Positions 1 through 11,590 of a stretch of DNA of 64,000 nucleotides are shown here, piece by piece. The stretch lies in contig NC_081411.1 in the NCBI RefSeq assembly GCF_030272615.1, forward strand, positions 215,744,654 to 215,808,653, given 5' to 3'. The DNA is from Cryptomeria japonica (Eukaryota; Streptophyta; Pinopsida; Cupressales; Cupressaceae). Position 1 is the first letter of the stretch, and each line of letters starts with the position of its first letter. The notes under the pieces are model-generated. The model worked only from the letters and a program-made list of their open reading frames with translations, ran no database searches and had not been told where the DNA came from. The translations under genes and the position numbers were made by a program.

Positions 1-737
1 TGCGCGTTTTGTTGTTTTTCATTTTATTTTTTGGTGTGTCCACTTTTTTGACCACCATCTTTGTGCACTTACCCATTTATATTTTATTAATTGTTACATC
101 CTCATATTCCATACTCAAAACCATACATTTTCCATTCTTTCTATCATTTATATTTTACTGTTTGTTGCATCCCATGTTTCATACCTAAAACGATGTACAT
201 TTTCTATCATTTTTTCTTTATATAGGTTGTTGCAAATTCTCAAAACCAAACTCTTGTCTTAGACGAGATACTTCATTCCTGAAACTACGCACCTCCATGG
301 ATTGCCTAGAATAACAAAACTTGCTAGCCCATGGAATCCATGTTCCTTTCTCTCTCTCCCATGAACCTATAGCATCTATGTTGGAACATGGTTTCATGTA
401 TCCTCAATTGGTGTGTGTCCTTATTCTTTCTATAAGTCCACTTATGCTCTTATAATTACATGCTTAATGATATTAGCGATTCAAACATTTTGACATCGAG
501 GTCTCTTCAACTACTTGACTTGGAACTTTTGTTTTAGTACTAATGTTGCTTGATTTGTGTATAGTTGAAGGTTGCTTGCATGGATTGAAAGGATCCTATG
601 CTTGGGGGCTTGCACATTCCTCAAAATTATTCATCTCCTATCCATAGCTTACCTTGCTCTTAGATGCTTTATCTCTTCATTTCTACTTTACCATAAGTAT
701 GACTGTAAGATCATAATTTGATAAAATGGGGGCTAAA
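1..737 (+). repeat. Family X LTR-type repeat, copy A, 3' internal part
   Basis: This non-coding stretch is closely similar to about 31700-32427, including the same pyrimidine-rich phrases in the same order. It ends in a purine-rich run (aaaatgggggctaaa) directly before a TGT start at 738, which looks like a polypurine tract before an LTR. The 5' part of this copy lies left of the window. No ORF is supported. The LTR interpretation is inferred from the purine tract and the repeat order. Confidence 0.55.
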
Positions 738-2260
738 TGTAGTGTCTTAAATTGTACTCTTTTAATTATGGAGTCCAATTTCACACTCTCCAAGCACTCA
801 TTTTAGTATTTCTCATTCCTCTATGCATTATAGGACCTTTATTGTAATAAATTAATAGATAATTCAATATTATGAGTCTTATTCAATTTCAATACATCAA
901 TACTTTATTATTTGGGCCCTTATTTTAAGTGTGCCCTTCATCTTATTTCATTTCATACTTATATGGGTCCTATGTCATTCAAAAGTTTAATACACCTTTT
1001 CTCCCATCTAAATATTATAACTTTTCATATAAATTATATTTATATTATCAGGACCCGATTATCTCACATCCTTAGAAATTCAGGTGTAATTTGTCAGGGC
1101 AATGGCACCCAAGAACCATTGTCTGACGCTTTTTGGCTAAATTTTTGGGGGATAATATGTTGGTCTTGTCATTTCCAAAACTATCTCCAATCTAAAAATA
1201 TAATAATTCTAAGTCGGTCAAAAGGTGATTTAACTATGAAATCCCTATAAAGGCATCACTCCTAATTCATTTCAACAACACATATCATCTCACATTATTA
1301 TGTTATCATTCCAATTCTATGATCAAGTATGATTCAAGAAGCAACAAGCTATAGCAAGGATTCTTCTATTATGTTCTCATGATGAATTTATGATGATTTA
1401 TCATATTATTTCATCAACACATGGAGGAATTATCCTACGAGCATTGCATCATCAATGAAAGGTATAATTATTTCAATTAAGCATTTCCATTCAATCATTT
1501 CAATTTTAAATCTAGCCTCTACCCTTTCAAGGCATGCTTTTTAATTCAATTTTAATTCAATTATAGGGTAATTCCAAATTTGAGTTTTGACCTAGGCAAA
1601 CCCATATCAACCCAACAACCATTTTCTCCTCTTGTGTGTAGATTCAGGTTCAACTATAGGCTTCCAATAAAGATTGAAGACAAAGTGCTTATAACCTAGA
1701 GACAAAGGACCTCTCCAAATTTCATCAAGAATCCTCTAGACAAGGGTGTTTGAATGCCATTGTCCTAGACAAGGGCATTTGGGCATCCTTGTCCTCCTAG
1801 TTCAAGTCCAGGCTTGGCAGGAAGGAGGCACATGGTCTCAGGACCTCTCAAATCCAGTTCGATGTTCAAAATTCTCCAACTGGTCAGGGGTGCCAAACCA
1901 TCCTTGTTGCTACATTTCAACTTAGATTTTTGTGACAGGTTCCTCTTTGCATCCCCTTTCCAAATCTAGATTGGTTATCTGATTATCAGTTCTACATTTG
2001 TATGTTCATGCTATCCATTATCAATTTTGCACCTTCTTGCCATAATTCTCATTTTCAATTCACATCCTTTCAATTGCTCATTTTCAACTCAATCAAGGAG
2101 TACTAAATTCACCTTTTTCTCAACCCTTTTCTCATCAAATTGTAGGTTGAGTCAATTGAGTTCATTCTCCTTCTAAGTGTAATCATTATGAAATAGGTTT
2201 AGTTCCTAGTTTTCATACATAAACTAGTGAGCCCTATTTCCAATCTATTACATTTTTGTG
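738..2260 (+). repeat. Family X LTR-like segment, copy A
   Basis: Begins TGTAGTGTCTTAAATTG after a purine tract and matches 32428 to about 33950 (copy C) and the split copy B (6050-6277 plus 28782 to about 29960). It contains a TATA-like box followed by a CA-rich leader, as expected for a U3-R-U5 unit. The right edge is approximate: no clear ACA end or tRNA primer-binding site (TGG start) could be recognised. The segment could instead be part of a long non-autonomous element whose true LTRs lie elsewhere. Confidence 0.5.
1246..1252 (+). promoter_or_regulatory. TATA-like box in family X LTR, copy A
   Basis: TATAAAG preceded by gaaatccc and followed by a conserved leader (gcatcactcc). Copy C has TATATAAGG at the aligned place; copy B has the weaker ctaaataagg. 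Position and conservation suggest the LTR promoter. Confidence 0.45.
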
Positions 2261-2415
2261 AACCTAGCTCTTCTTACACTTGCATATATTCTAATTTTAA
2301 ATCTATTTTTTGCACAATTTCATTACATGCATTGGTTGAACATTGCTTTGGTTACATATTTATCAATTATTATAGCATATGAGTATCTTGGTTGATCTTA
2401 GATGCATTTGGTTAA

Positions 2416-3166
2416 GTGCAGTTGTTATCTTCTTTTGCTAGTTCAATCTCAGTTTCATTCAAGATATTCATGGTGTTCCCTTCCATGCATATAAAGATAA
2501 CTTAGCTCTTCCTTTCATCCATAGCTATTCAATTTACCCTTTCCTAAATGTGGTCACACCCTAGAGGACACTTTGGTACAAGAAGAGACTATGAAGACTT
2601 CTTTAAAAGATCTCCCTCTTAAGGATGAAGCTTTGGAGAGTGATTTTTATCCTTCTACTAAAATGTACCTCCCCCATGGAGACCATTTTCTGCAAGAGGA
2701 GGACATCACCTACCTTTCCTAATGATACCTTACATTCTTTTCATTTTAATGACCTTCCCTCTAAACATGGATACAATGGACATGGTTTAGGATATGTGCA
2801 ACAAATTTTTGAGGTTCATGAGAAATATACATTACACTTTTCTAAGGAAAGTTTAGGTTTCCAACCTCCTCCTTTGTTGACATCCCCTCCCTCATTATCT
2901 AGCACTTCTAACTTTAAATTACAACAAGATAATATTTTGTCTAACCTTATTCGTGCTAAGTTGATTTCCCTTCTTTGGCCCAAATGAATAAGAAAACATA
3001 GATAATATCTTTAGAATTCCTTTTTGCAAAGTATCATCAAGTCCATGTCTATTCCACTAATGAATGTCAAGATTTGTGTACTAAAATTTAACAAAGCATT
3101 GATTCTAGTTCCATCCAAGTAAAAAGTGACAATGAGTGGCATCTTTTCCGTGATCTTTCTAAATAA
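2416..3166 (+). pseudogene. Family X gag-like ORF remnant, copy A
   Basis: This is the copy A version of the 249-codon ORF at 30153-30902. The longest open piece runs 2625-2987, and the shared core (YPSPKMYL-like, then NDLPSKHGY, then VQQIF) is easy to see around 2640-2830, but a frameshift near 2690 and further breaks split it. The start codon of copy B is GTG here. Near 3020-3080 the reading FCKYHQVH...STNEC survives across a frame change. It resembles the Cys/His end of a plant retrotransposon Gag (C-x2-YH...H...C). Function is not recognised otherwise; a degenerate Gag is the best guess. Confidence 0.45.
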
Positions 3167-3841
3167 CATTTATGACCTATTAGGTTGCTCGTCACTATGT
3201 GATAGTGGAAGCTTACCTTTTGGTGGTTCATTGTCATTCATGGTGGTATAATTTTAGGTGCAATCATACTCAACAAGCAACATAATACCGTAGTTATTCT
3301 TGTCTCTACACTGGGGGAGGGGAAGAGTAGTTTTCAATTATTCCTTATTTCTATGGATTCACTTTTCCTTTCTTGAGTTGCATCTTTTATAGCTTGATAT
3401 CATTTCTTGCATAGAATTGTCCTTCATGCGAGTACATGTGTATTCCTTGGCTAGGACCTATTCCTTTCTTGATAGTACATCTTTTATGAATAATCTCTCC
3501 TTTGAAAGTGTGCAATCCTTCACTAAGAATCCACATTTTCTACTAATAGGGAATGTGTGCATTCTTGGTCTCATTTTCCTCCCCTTTGGTTCAAGATGTT
3601 ATTTCTTTTAAATATATACTCTTGGAGGTAGAAGTCTTTGGGCAAAGATCTCTTCCTATGAGAATTTATAATCTTTGAGAGAAGAACGAATTGAAATAAA
3701 AACTATCTCCAGGTCAATATGTAGAACATGAAAATTATCCTAAATTAAACAAACTTTCTCATGAATAAGAGATTGGGAGCCTAGGATATGTGTTGAATCA
3801 AAGTTGGTCTTAAGAAACCAACCTACAACAAAGAGGGGGTA
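3167..3841 (+). repeat. Family X/Y junction region, copy A
   Basis: Non-coding DNA after the gag-like ORF, parallel to 34865-35543 of copy C. It ends in a G run (gaggggg, 3833-3839) just before a TGTT start at 3842, which looks like a second polypurine tract. Copy B (30903 onwards) follows the first part but diverges near 31390, so the Y part is joined only in copies A and C. Small ORFs here are not supported. Confidence 0.4.
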
Positions 3842-5028
3842 TGTTATAAAAATTCTCCTCTTACCAAATTTAGTAGAACTGGTACCAACTTTAGCACAAT
3901 CAGCACCTATAGATGTGTTTAGATAGTTTATAACATCTTAAAGTTTGATAGATCATAAAATAGTGTAAAACCCAACAATTATGGTGGTGCCACCAAGGAT
4001 TGACAAAAAATGTCAAATATGATGTAGTGGAAAATTAACGGCATAAAGGCCAAGGAATGACACCATATGTTTAAATGTTTTGTTTTGTTTTTTTTGAAAA
4101 AAAATAGCGAAAGCTTGAAAGTCAAACTTCAAACTTAGAAGCCAAAGAAAAAATAAATAAATTAAAATTGGGTGAATAGCCTTTGACATCCACACCCAAA
4201 GTAGAGGAATATGTGCTCTTGAGAGGTTTATAAGCCTCTTAAAGTAGGTTTTACCCTCCTAAAGGAGCCACCATTCTTTTCATAAAGGAATAAAACTTCA
4301 AGTCTATAGGTTGCTATGTATAGGTGCCTATGCAGCAACTTAGTACCTTTAATTTTTATTTATTTAAAAATAACTTTCCCAATGTTTTTTTATCTTTTTC
4401 AAAACATAAAAAAGTATTTTTTTATTAAAAATGTATATTTATAAATCATACGAGTATGTTCATGGACTCATACTTCTCCATACACAAAAAAAATTGTCTC
4501 AACTGGTAACTTGAAATTATAATTGATTTTAACGTTTCCAAGCCTTTTGAGCATGATTCCAGGGTCATATTTAACCTAAAATGGTATTTCCTTGCTAGAC
4601 TTGGTAATGAACCTCCCGCTCCAAAGCAGGTTGCAAATCTATTCTCCAATGTCCATTTTATATGAAGCAAAAGTAATTCTAACTTTCTCAACTACTCTAG
4701 ACTTTATAATGAGCTTAAAATTTCTTTAATAAGCTCCAAAAAAAGCCTACAACTTGCAAGTCAAAGTATGAATTCCCCTAGAAACTAGTATTTTCTCCAT
4801 ACTTTTTGTGTTCTCCAAATCATCCAAGAATGCAACAAAAGAGCATACTCATGTACTTTGAAAAATAACAGTTGTACACTCCTATATTTCCTAAATTATT
4901 GCTAACCCAAAATTCACAATAGCTCTAATACCACGTAATATTTGGATAAAAATATGCCCAAGGATGCAAATGAATGAAAGAAGATCTAGAAATAAAAAAT
5001 GAGCAAATTAAATTGTGTTCTACTCAAC
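3842..5028 (+). repeat. Family Y LTR-like segment, copy A (truncated)
   Basis: Starts TGTTATAAAA after a G-rich purine tract and aligns with 35544-36715 of copy C, both containing the same runs of A and T and the same phrase at the end (ttaaattgtgttctactcaac). Copy A stops matching at 5028, where unrelated DNA with a kinase fragment begins, so it is truncated. LTR identity is inferred from the purine tract and the TGTT start. Confidence 0.45.
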
Positions 5029-5212
5029 ATAGATCATTAATTTTCTCTTAAGAGTAATTTTTTCTTGTTATTTAGCTGATTAATATAATTTTCAAGTTTT
5101 CACAGTTCATATCAACAGTTTATAATAGATATTTGGATATGATTGAATGTAATTTTTATTATCAATATTTTGGATCAGTGATTCATATTTTTCTTTCCAA
5201 ATGATTCTACAG

Positions 5213-5670
5213 GAGTTATATAGATCCTGAGTGTTTTGAAACTTGTCGTGTGACAATTAAATCAGACATTTACAGCTTTGGAATGTTGTTGTTAAACATA
5301 GTATCTGGGAAAAAGTTAATACAACAGAAAGATGAGGGCATGCACATTCTCTCTGACCATGTAAGTACTTTACTGGTATATAACAGTCTCTACCACTTAT
5401 TTCTAGGGGCTTTGGTATCCCAACTAAGCATTTAATTTATGATTTCATATGTGGATGCAGGCGTGGAGGTTACATAAAGAGGATCGCCTTATTGAGTTAA
5501 TAGACCCTCAATTAATCAGCATTGAAGATTTGAATCCAACCAAAATTTTAAGAACAATCACAGTAGCCCTTCGGTGAATTCAAAGAGAATCCAAGATACG
5601 CCCATCGACATCAGAAGTGTTTGATATGCTTTCAACAGAGGAGGAGATTCCTACCCCTCCACTTCCATAG
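5213..5670 (+). pseudogene. Receptor-like kinase C-terminal fragment (pseudogene)
   Basis: Two exons of the C-lobe of a plant receptor-like Ser/Thr kinase. Exon 5213-5360 follows a tttctttcc...acag acceptor and reads SYIDPECF (the APE-motif region) and then KSDIYSFGMLLL (subdomain IX), ending at a consensus GTAAGT donor. Exon 5461-5670 follows gatgcag and reads AWRLHKEDRLIELIDPQL, then RPSTSEVFDML (the conserved RP of subdomain XI) and EEEIPTPPLP at the C-terminus. A TGA at 5575-5577 interrupts it just before the conserved CVQ region. The N-lobe, ATP site and catalytic loop are missing. It resembles cysteine-rich or related RLK clades; the exact clade is uncertain. The intron is still present, so this is a genomic fragment and not a retrocopy. 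Confidence 0.85.
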
Positions 5671-6049
5671 CATTTTTATTGTTCACATAGGGTTACATTT
5701 ATTAAATCATGACAAGTTTGTAACATATTTAAGATGATTGTTCTTCAATTGTATTGGAAAAAATTTATCAATGAAATATAATTATTATTTGTATTTTTTT
5801 ATAAATAAGTGTGTCGGCATTCTATTAATTAGAAATTTAAGTATACATATTTAAAAAAAAGATGAGTGGATACAAGATCACATCTTCAATGTCTAACTAT
5901 CTTTTGCCTCTTTCAATTTGTACTACTCTTACCACTTAGACAACTTTATTTTATGATCTTATTTATTGTCTTTTGATAAAAAAAGAAATGTGTAATTACT
6001 ATTAACTATTGAAGAATGTAATATTTAAATAAAATAATCTAATTAATCT
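5671..6049. other. AT-rich stretch after the kinase fragment
   Basis: No gene or recognisable element. The first 100 bases may be the old 3' UTR of the kinase (aatgaaatataattatt could act as a polyadenylation region). The remainder is simple AT-rich DNA leading into the truncated family X copy. Confidence 0.4.
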
Positions 6050-6277
6050 CACATTCCTCTAATTAGTATTTCTCATTCCTCTATGCATTATAGGACCTTT
6101 ATTATATTAAATTAATATTTAATTCAATATTATGAGTCCTATTTCATTTCAATACATCAACACTTTATTATTTCAGTCCTTATTTTATGTGTGCCCTTTA
6201 TCATATTTCATTTCATACTTATATGGGTCATATGCCATTCAAAAGTTCAATGCACCTTTTCCCGCATCTAAATATTA
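6050..6277 (+). repeat. Family X LTR-like segment, copy B, left piece
   Basis: Matches 795-1010 of copy A and 32485-32706 of copy C, but its left edge is truncated or degenerate. The match breaks exactly at ...aaatatta (6277), where CTAG of Helitron N1 begins, and resumes at 28782 with taattacttcatat, which corresponds to the next bases of copies A and C (taacttttcatat). The two pieces are therefore one LTR split by an insertion. Confidence 0.7.
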
Positions 6278-6303
6278 CTAGCAATTGCACCTTGGTGTGC
6301 AAT
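6278..6303 (-). other. Helitron N1 3' terminus: CTAG plus hairpin
   Basis: On the plus strand CTAG (6278-6281) is followed by a 7-bp inverted repeat, ATTGCAC (6284-6290) and GTGCAAT (6297-6303), with a 6-base loop. This is the Helitron termination hairpin and CTRR end seen from the other strand. The host base before it is A and the host base after the element is T, as expected for A^T insertion. Confidence 0.75.
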
Positions 6304-6873
6304 GGGTATGTCGAAGAGGTATGGAAGTTGAAATAGGGGAAATACAAGAATAATGATAAAAACAATTAACATTAAGTCACATATTGTGTATCTAGATAAT
6401 TTAAATAATTTATTTTATGCAATCATTCATTTATCACCAATATCAAGTTATTGTGATTAAGAATATTTATATTTTAGAATTTGTAGTAAATATATACATG
6501 AAAATATGATTAATGTCCAGTAACACTCCCAACAAGTATCTACAATACAAGCATAGTACAATCAAGGAATTTGGTAGATGGCAATTCGATAGAAAGCCAT
6601 CTTTTGAACACTTCATACACTATTACAAAACACCATAAATATGTTGAATACAACTTTCCAATATATGGTTGATATAGTTTTAGGTTGAATATAAGAATTT
6701 GTTTTATTAATCAATGACTTAAAACAAAAGAAAGAAAAGATTATCAATATGTGAAAAGAAAAGATAAATGTAATTAAGACTATTACATAAAGAATGTTCA
6801 TAATTATTAAAAGTTGAAAAGAATCATGATTTTTATAAAATTTATATATAAAAAATTAATATTAATTTTAAAC

Positions 6874-7101
6874 GTCCAGGGGATTGAGCTTAGTTGGTTA
6901 AAGCATTGAGTTCTCAATGTGGAGACCCAAGTTCAACTCCCATGAGGGACACCTTTGTGGAATTCTAAGTTGTGACCCTTGGTCTTCCAATTGTTGTTTC
7001 TAGTTTGGTGCTCGAAAGGAGCTAGTATTTGTAATAAGTTTGCTCGAAAGGAGAAAATGAGCTTTATTGTAATGTTGTTCTATGATACTTAATACAAAAA
7101 A
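6874..7101 (+). mobile_element. tRNA-derived SINE, complete, with target duplication
   Basis: A 228-bp element flanked by a perfect 14-bp direct repeat, tattaattttaaac, at 6860-6873 and 7102-7115. The head has Pol III internal promoter features: an A-box-like GCTTAGTTGGTTAAAGC (6888-6904) and a B-box-like AGTTCAACTCC (6930-6940), at tRNA-like spacing. The body holds a short repeat, gctcgaaaggag, twice. The 3' end (tatgatacttaatacaaaaaa) nearly matches the 3' end of LINE1 at 50120-50139, which suggests mobilisation by LINE1-type reverse transcriptase. It sits inside Helitron N1. It is not a functional tRNA gene, since the B box has lost the invariant G of GGTTCGA. Confidence 0.85.
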
Positions 7102-7115
7102 TATTAATTTTAAAC

Positions 7116-7460
7116 ATTTGATCAAAATATTAAAATCAACATTTAAAATTAATATTAATTTTAATGAAAACAAAATAAATTTTTGAATTTATATAATTTA
7201 AAACATATTTTAAAAATTGTATAATCTAATTTATATTTAACCTATCAATTCAATTTTAATTTTTAAAAAATTGTATAATCTAATTTATATTTAACCTATC
7301 AATTCAATTATAATTTGTAATATATAGTGAAAATTTCCAACCAAATAAAATAAAAACACCTAAAATCAATTTCTTACAAGATGATTATATTTTTTAAAAC
7401 ATAAAAAATTATACTTTAAAATTTTTGTCAATATTATAATGACAAGCCAACACATGGAAA
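7116..7460. other. AT-rich Helitron N1 body
   Basis: No gene. It contains a tandem duplication of about 48 bp sharing the phrase ttgtataatctaatttatat, first near 7215-7258 and again near 7268-7310. The stretch ends at the inferred insertion point of Helitron A. Confidence 0.5.
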
Positions 7461-7483
7461 TCATAAAAACAAGTCTTAATTAA

Positions 7484-7492
7484 GCCGATAGG
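7484..7492 (+). repeat. Helitron A left subterminal inverted repeat
   Basis: GCCGATAGG, the exact reverse complement of CCTATCGGC at 28000-28008, six bases before the 3' hairpin. The pair lies close to both inferred ends and supports 7461-7474 as the 5' terminus. A nine-base match can arise by chance over 20 kb, but its position at both ends makes that less likely. Confidence 0.55.
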
Positions 7493-7499
7493 CTTTTAG

Positions 7500-7760
7500 T
7501 GGGGGCTTTTGCCCGCCGAAGTGTAAGACTCTCCAGCCGTTGATTTTTCGGTGGCCAGATTTTTTCCCTCGCTCGGTTGTGACGTGTTGGCAGCGAGCTT
7601 TGTGGGTCCGCACGTCGCAACCGTACTCTCTCTTGCGTCCATCGGTCGGCAGGAATCCCGAACTACCGACCTATTTCTTGGTTTGCCCTCAGGCAGTGGG
7701 CATGCATCGCGAAGTCATTGTCATCACTTAGACAAAGGTATAGCCGCCGCCTAACCCTAA
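7500..7760 (+). other. GC- and CpG-rich leader of Helitron A
   Basis: A sharp compositional island in AT-rich DNA with many CpG sites, just inside the inferred 5' end and ahead of a splice-like module array. Two overlapping short ORFs (7540-7731 and 7551-7754) run through it but neither resembles a known protein. A diverged copy occurs at 12281-12500, where many CpGs have become TpG or CpA. The likely role is promoter or 5' leader of the Helitron transcript; this is inference from position and composition. Confidence 0.4.
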
Positions 7761-7799
7761 TTGGTATTTTATTGTATTCATTCTATGAATTGTTTTGCT

Positions 7800-9510
7800 C
7801 TACAAGTTTTGTTGTAAGGTAAATTGTTTGTATTTTTGTGATCTCCTAGGATTTTACCGTCGACTTCTTAAGGTTTTGTTGTAAGGTAAATTGTTTGCAT
7901 TTTTGGGGGTTTGATTATTATTTATTTTTTACAGAATGTGTCTGACTCAGTTTTTTTTCTGTCATTCCATTTTGTTTGCAGGTTAGGAGTGCTTGCCATC
8001 TTGAAAATAAACGCATACTCATCGTGTAACCATAATTGGTTTTCGTTGCCATCAACTTTGTTACTCTGCAAGGTATGTTTTATATTTTAATGGTTTTAGT
8101 TTTGACATATTTTAGGTGTATTGTTTTCTTGTCACTGGATACCCTTAATTTGGAGGGTTATTGCGTATTTGTTATAGTGTCATTAGATTTTATTTTCATG
8201 TTATGCATCTTTTTGGTGCTTATAGATTTTAAGGTGTTTTTTGTGGGTGTGGTTATTGCTGTGATTTGTCACTTTCTGGCCGTGAAGCCTTTTTCTCTAC
8301 AAGGTAATTACCTTTGTGTTTTATTAGTGTTCGATTTTCTATTTTCTTGCTTTTCGTTGTCATCAACTTTGTTACTCTACAAGGTATGTTTTCTTGTTTG
8401 TCTCCAAAGTAAACTTCTTTCTGTTTTAATGGGTTTAGTTTTGACATATTTTAGTTTATTGTTTTCTTGTCTTTGGATATTCTTTGCAGTTGTCGAGAAT
8501 TTATAGATTTAAAGATTTTTTTTTGTGGGTGTTCCCTAATGCCATTAATTTGTAGGGTTATTGCATATTGGTAGGGTTTTCTGTGATTTTCCACTTTGTT
8601 GTCGTCAAGCCTCTTACTCTGCAAGGTAAATGCCTTTGTGTTTTATTAGTGTTCGATTTGTTATATCCTCCAAAGTGAGGTTCTTCTTTTAGAATTCGCC
8701 TTCGTTTTTAGGTGTTTTAGGTTTAATGTTTTCCTGTCATTGCCTTTTGTTTGCAGGTTGGGAGTGGTTTTAGGTTTTAGGGTTATGTTTGGGTTGACCT
8801 CCAACAATGTAATGCTATTGCTCTGCACGATTATGGCGTTGTGCTAGGCTTATCTGTTACCCATTATACTCTGCAAGGTAAGCTTCTTTTCAAAGCTTAA
8901 GAGGTAAGCAAATTTTTTATTTCTTATTTGTGCTTTTAGAATCCTTTCTGAAATTTTTATAGGGTTTATGTTGTGCAAAATATATGGAATTTATTTGAAC
9001 TTAGAATTTATTGTATTTTCCAAGAATGATTGATATTCTATAGCAGAGGCATTTACAGTTTATCATAAATGGTTGGTATTGAATTTGTGATTACAAACAT
9101 AGTTATAGAGGGCACATCGCTTCAGATTAATGACATTAGATTGTTGGATGTCAACCACCACCGAACCCTAAAATGTAAAAGCACTGGCAACCTGGAAATT
9201 TTAATGACGGACATTATAAATTAAATTTGTCAACTAATTATAAACAAATTTATAGAGAAGCATATGTGGTTCATGGTCGTTAGCCATGTTACGCAAATAA
9301 TATGTACTTGAACCATTAGATAATTTACTGATATGTTTAAGATATTTTAAATTTGTTATTTTCTTGTCATTGGATTTTCTTAGCAGGTTGGTAGTGCTTA
9401 TAAATTTTAGGGTCCAATTTGGGTTGATTTCCAGCATTTTAGTGCTATCCATCTGGAGGATTCTGACCTTGTGCTAGGCTTTTCTGTTATCTGTTATCCT
9501 CTCCAAGGAA
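7800..9510 (+). repeat. Direct module array with repeated CTCTGCAAGGTA boxes
   Basis: Short modules recur in direct orientation, each closing with CTCTRCAAGGTA: 8064-8075, 8295-8306, 8375-8386, 8617-8628 and 8869-8880, with decayed forms near 7820 and 9500. Each box looks like an exon end plus 5' splice site (CAAG|GTA), and TTTGCAG|GT acceptor-like strings lie between them (near 7980 and 8750). Modules can be read as VAINFVTLQ, VKPFSLQG and similar, but no family is recognised and the long ORF 8036-8506 is mostly hydrophobic low-complexity sequence. Possible sources are duplicated 5' UTR exons of the Helitron or repeated fragments of other Helitrons. Confidence 0.45.
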
Positions 9511-9539
9511 TCCTTGTTTTGAATGAATCCTTTCTGAAA

Positions 9540-9850
9540 TTTTATAGCCTTTATAGACACAAGGGTATTTACCTTGCAGAGTAAAAGGCTTCACGGTCAG
9601 AAAGAGACAAATCATAGCAATAACCCTGCAAATTAACGGTATTAGGGAACACCCACAAAAAAATACCTTAAAATCTATAAGCACCAAAAAGCTACATAAA
9701 ATGAAAACAAAATTTAATGACACTATAACAAATACTCAATAGCCCTACAAATTAAGGGTATCCAATGACAAGAAAACAATAAACCTACTAAAACCATTAA
9801 AATAGAAAACATGCCTTGCAGAGTAACAGAGTTGATGCCAATCTACCAGA
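9540..9850 (-). repeat. Inverted copy of the module array, first
   Basis: The reverse complement of about 8050-8310, including both boundary boxes (9570-9581 and 9814-9824 carry the reverse CCTTGCAGAG). The minus-strand reading again gives LVLIDFKVFF and VKPFTLQG, as in the plus-strand copies. No intact gene is supported. Confidence 0.6.
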
Positions 9851-10479
9851 GTTTTACATTGTTGTAAAGCTCGTAGAGTATGGCACAATTCCTTGAATTA
9901 TGACCATCACTAGAAACATAGTTGTAGTGTCACATAATGTAGCAATATTTTATACTATTGTGATAGCTATCGAGTACAACACAAGCATACAAATAAATGG
10001 TAACACCCTGTAAAACAAAAATAGTGACAAGGTAATTAATTTTATACTGTTATAATGGTCGTATAACAGGGCAGAACCGTGCAGATTAACAACATTACAA
10101 TGTTGGATGTCAACTCACACACAACCCACAACAGTAACTATGACCCTATATAAAAATTTATCTATTATACTTATCTACTTAACTTTCTTGTTGATCATGA
10201 ACCTCATATGCTCCTTTCGAATACAAGGTTCATGACGAATAACAAAGTTAGGCAAATTCCAAGGAGATGAAAGTACATGTGTAACCGTTGAGAGAATGGA
10301 ATGAACGAAAAAGAAAATATGGTTAAACAGTGCATATACCTTTCAAAGCACTCCCAAGTTGCAAACAACATCCAATGACAGGAAAAGATCACACCCAAAA
10401 CACCTCAAAATGAAGGTGAAGTAAAAAAAAGAACCTCACTTTCGAGGAAATCAAAAAATGAACACTAATAAAACAGAAA

Positions 10480-10830
10480 GGCATTTACCTTGCAGAGTAA
10501 AAGGCTTCACGACAATAAAGTGGCAAATCACAGAAAATCCTACCAATACACAAAAAACCTGCAAATGAACAGCATTAAGCAACAGTCACAAAGAAAGACT
10601 TTGAAAGGTATAAGCACTCACCAACTACAAAGAGTATCCAATGACAAGAAATCAATAAACCTAAAATATGTCAAAACTAAACCCATTAAAACAGAAAGAA
10701 GTTTACTTTGCAAATAAACAAGAAAACATAGCTTGCAGAGTATCAGAGATGGCGGCAACGAAAAGCAATTACGGTTAGACGATAAGTATATGTCTGCTTT
10801 TGAGATGGCAAGCACTTGTAACCTACAAAC
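10480..10830 (-). repeat. Inverted copy of the module array, second
   Basis: Another reverse-complement copy, with boundary boxes at 10486-10497 and 10731-10740. It most resembles the modules at 8340-8640. The stretch between 9850 and 10480 holds no supported gene, only diverged repeats and AT-rich DNA. Confidence 0.55.
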
Positions 10831-10859
10831 AAAATTGAATGGTAGAAAAACAACAAACA

Positions 10860-11100
10860 GTAAGAGGTTTTCGAATGGTTTTAGGTTTTAGAGTTCTATT
10901 TGGATTGATGTCCAACATTGTAATGCCATTGATGTGTATGGTTCTCATGTTGTGTTTGTCTTATTTGTTACTTTCCCATTGAAATTGTATTTAGAAAAAT
11001 ATTTATAGAGGACACATACCTTCAAACTAATGACATTAGAGTGTTGGATGCTAATCACCATCGAACCCTAAAATGTAAAAGCAGTGGCAACCTGGAAATG
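10860..11100 (+). repeat. Further diverged module copies
   Basis: 10860-10970 matches about 8760-8860 and 9370-9460 in direct orientation. 11030-11100 matches 9120-9205 (shared phrase aaccctaaaatgtaaaagca), also direct. The block adds to the mosaic and holds no gene. Confidence 0.5.
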
Positions 11101-11590
11101 TTAATGCATCATAATGAGAGAATATAATTAAAGTCAAATTGAATAATTTTATTGATATATAGTATATAGTATTGGCACTTTACAAAACCCAACGAATGTT
11201 TATAGTTGTTCCCAAAATGAGAAGTTGACCACCCACCATCCCCCATGTTGCTGACTGCAGCATGATGTACAGTTGAAAGTGCCATGAAGAGTATTTTGTA
11301 CAAATGCTTTCTATTGTAGATTGTATTAATCCCAACCAATGTTGTACAGAATGAAAGTGTTATAAAGAGTACTTATTATAAATGGTTTGTAATGTAGACT
11401 GTATTAATCTCAACCAATAGTATTTGTTGGACCTAGAAAACTTTTGTTATCCACCCTCCATCCCCCATGCTGGTAACGGTAGCACGCTATACAAACCTTT
11501 GATATATATCCATTTGATGTATATATCATCTTAAACCTGTGAGAAATAAATTGTATTAGGAAATTGTAATTGAATGAAGATAAACTTAGT
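11101..11590 (-). repeat. Inverted copy of the Helitron A 3' subterminal region
   Basis: The reverse complement of about 27497-27958, with long shared phrases such as tgatatatagtatatagtat and repeated cccaaccaatgtt. The match stops at gatgcat on the outer side, so the terminal 80 bases with the hairpin and CTAG are not copied. The arrangement gives Helitron A a pair of internal inverted repeats of nearly 0.5 kb, 16 kb apart. Confidence 0.7.

Noticed and set aside
6874-6950. tRNA gene
   Set aside because: A- and B-box-like words are present, but the B box is degenerate, the cloverleaf is not supported, and the sequence is the head of a SINE with poly(A) tail and target duplication.
8036-8506. 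156-residue hydrophobic ORF as membrane protein
   Set aside because: It runs through repeated splice-like modules that also occur inverted; hydrophobicity comes from T-rich DNA, and no start context or family supports it.
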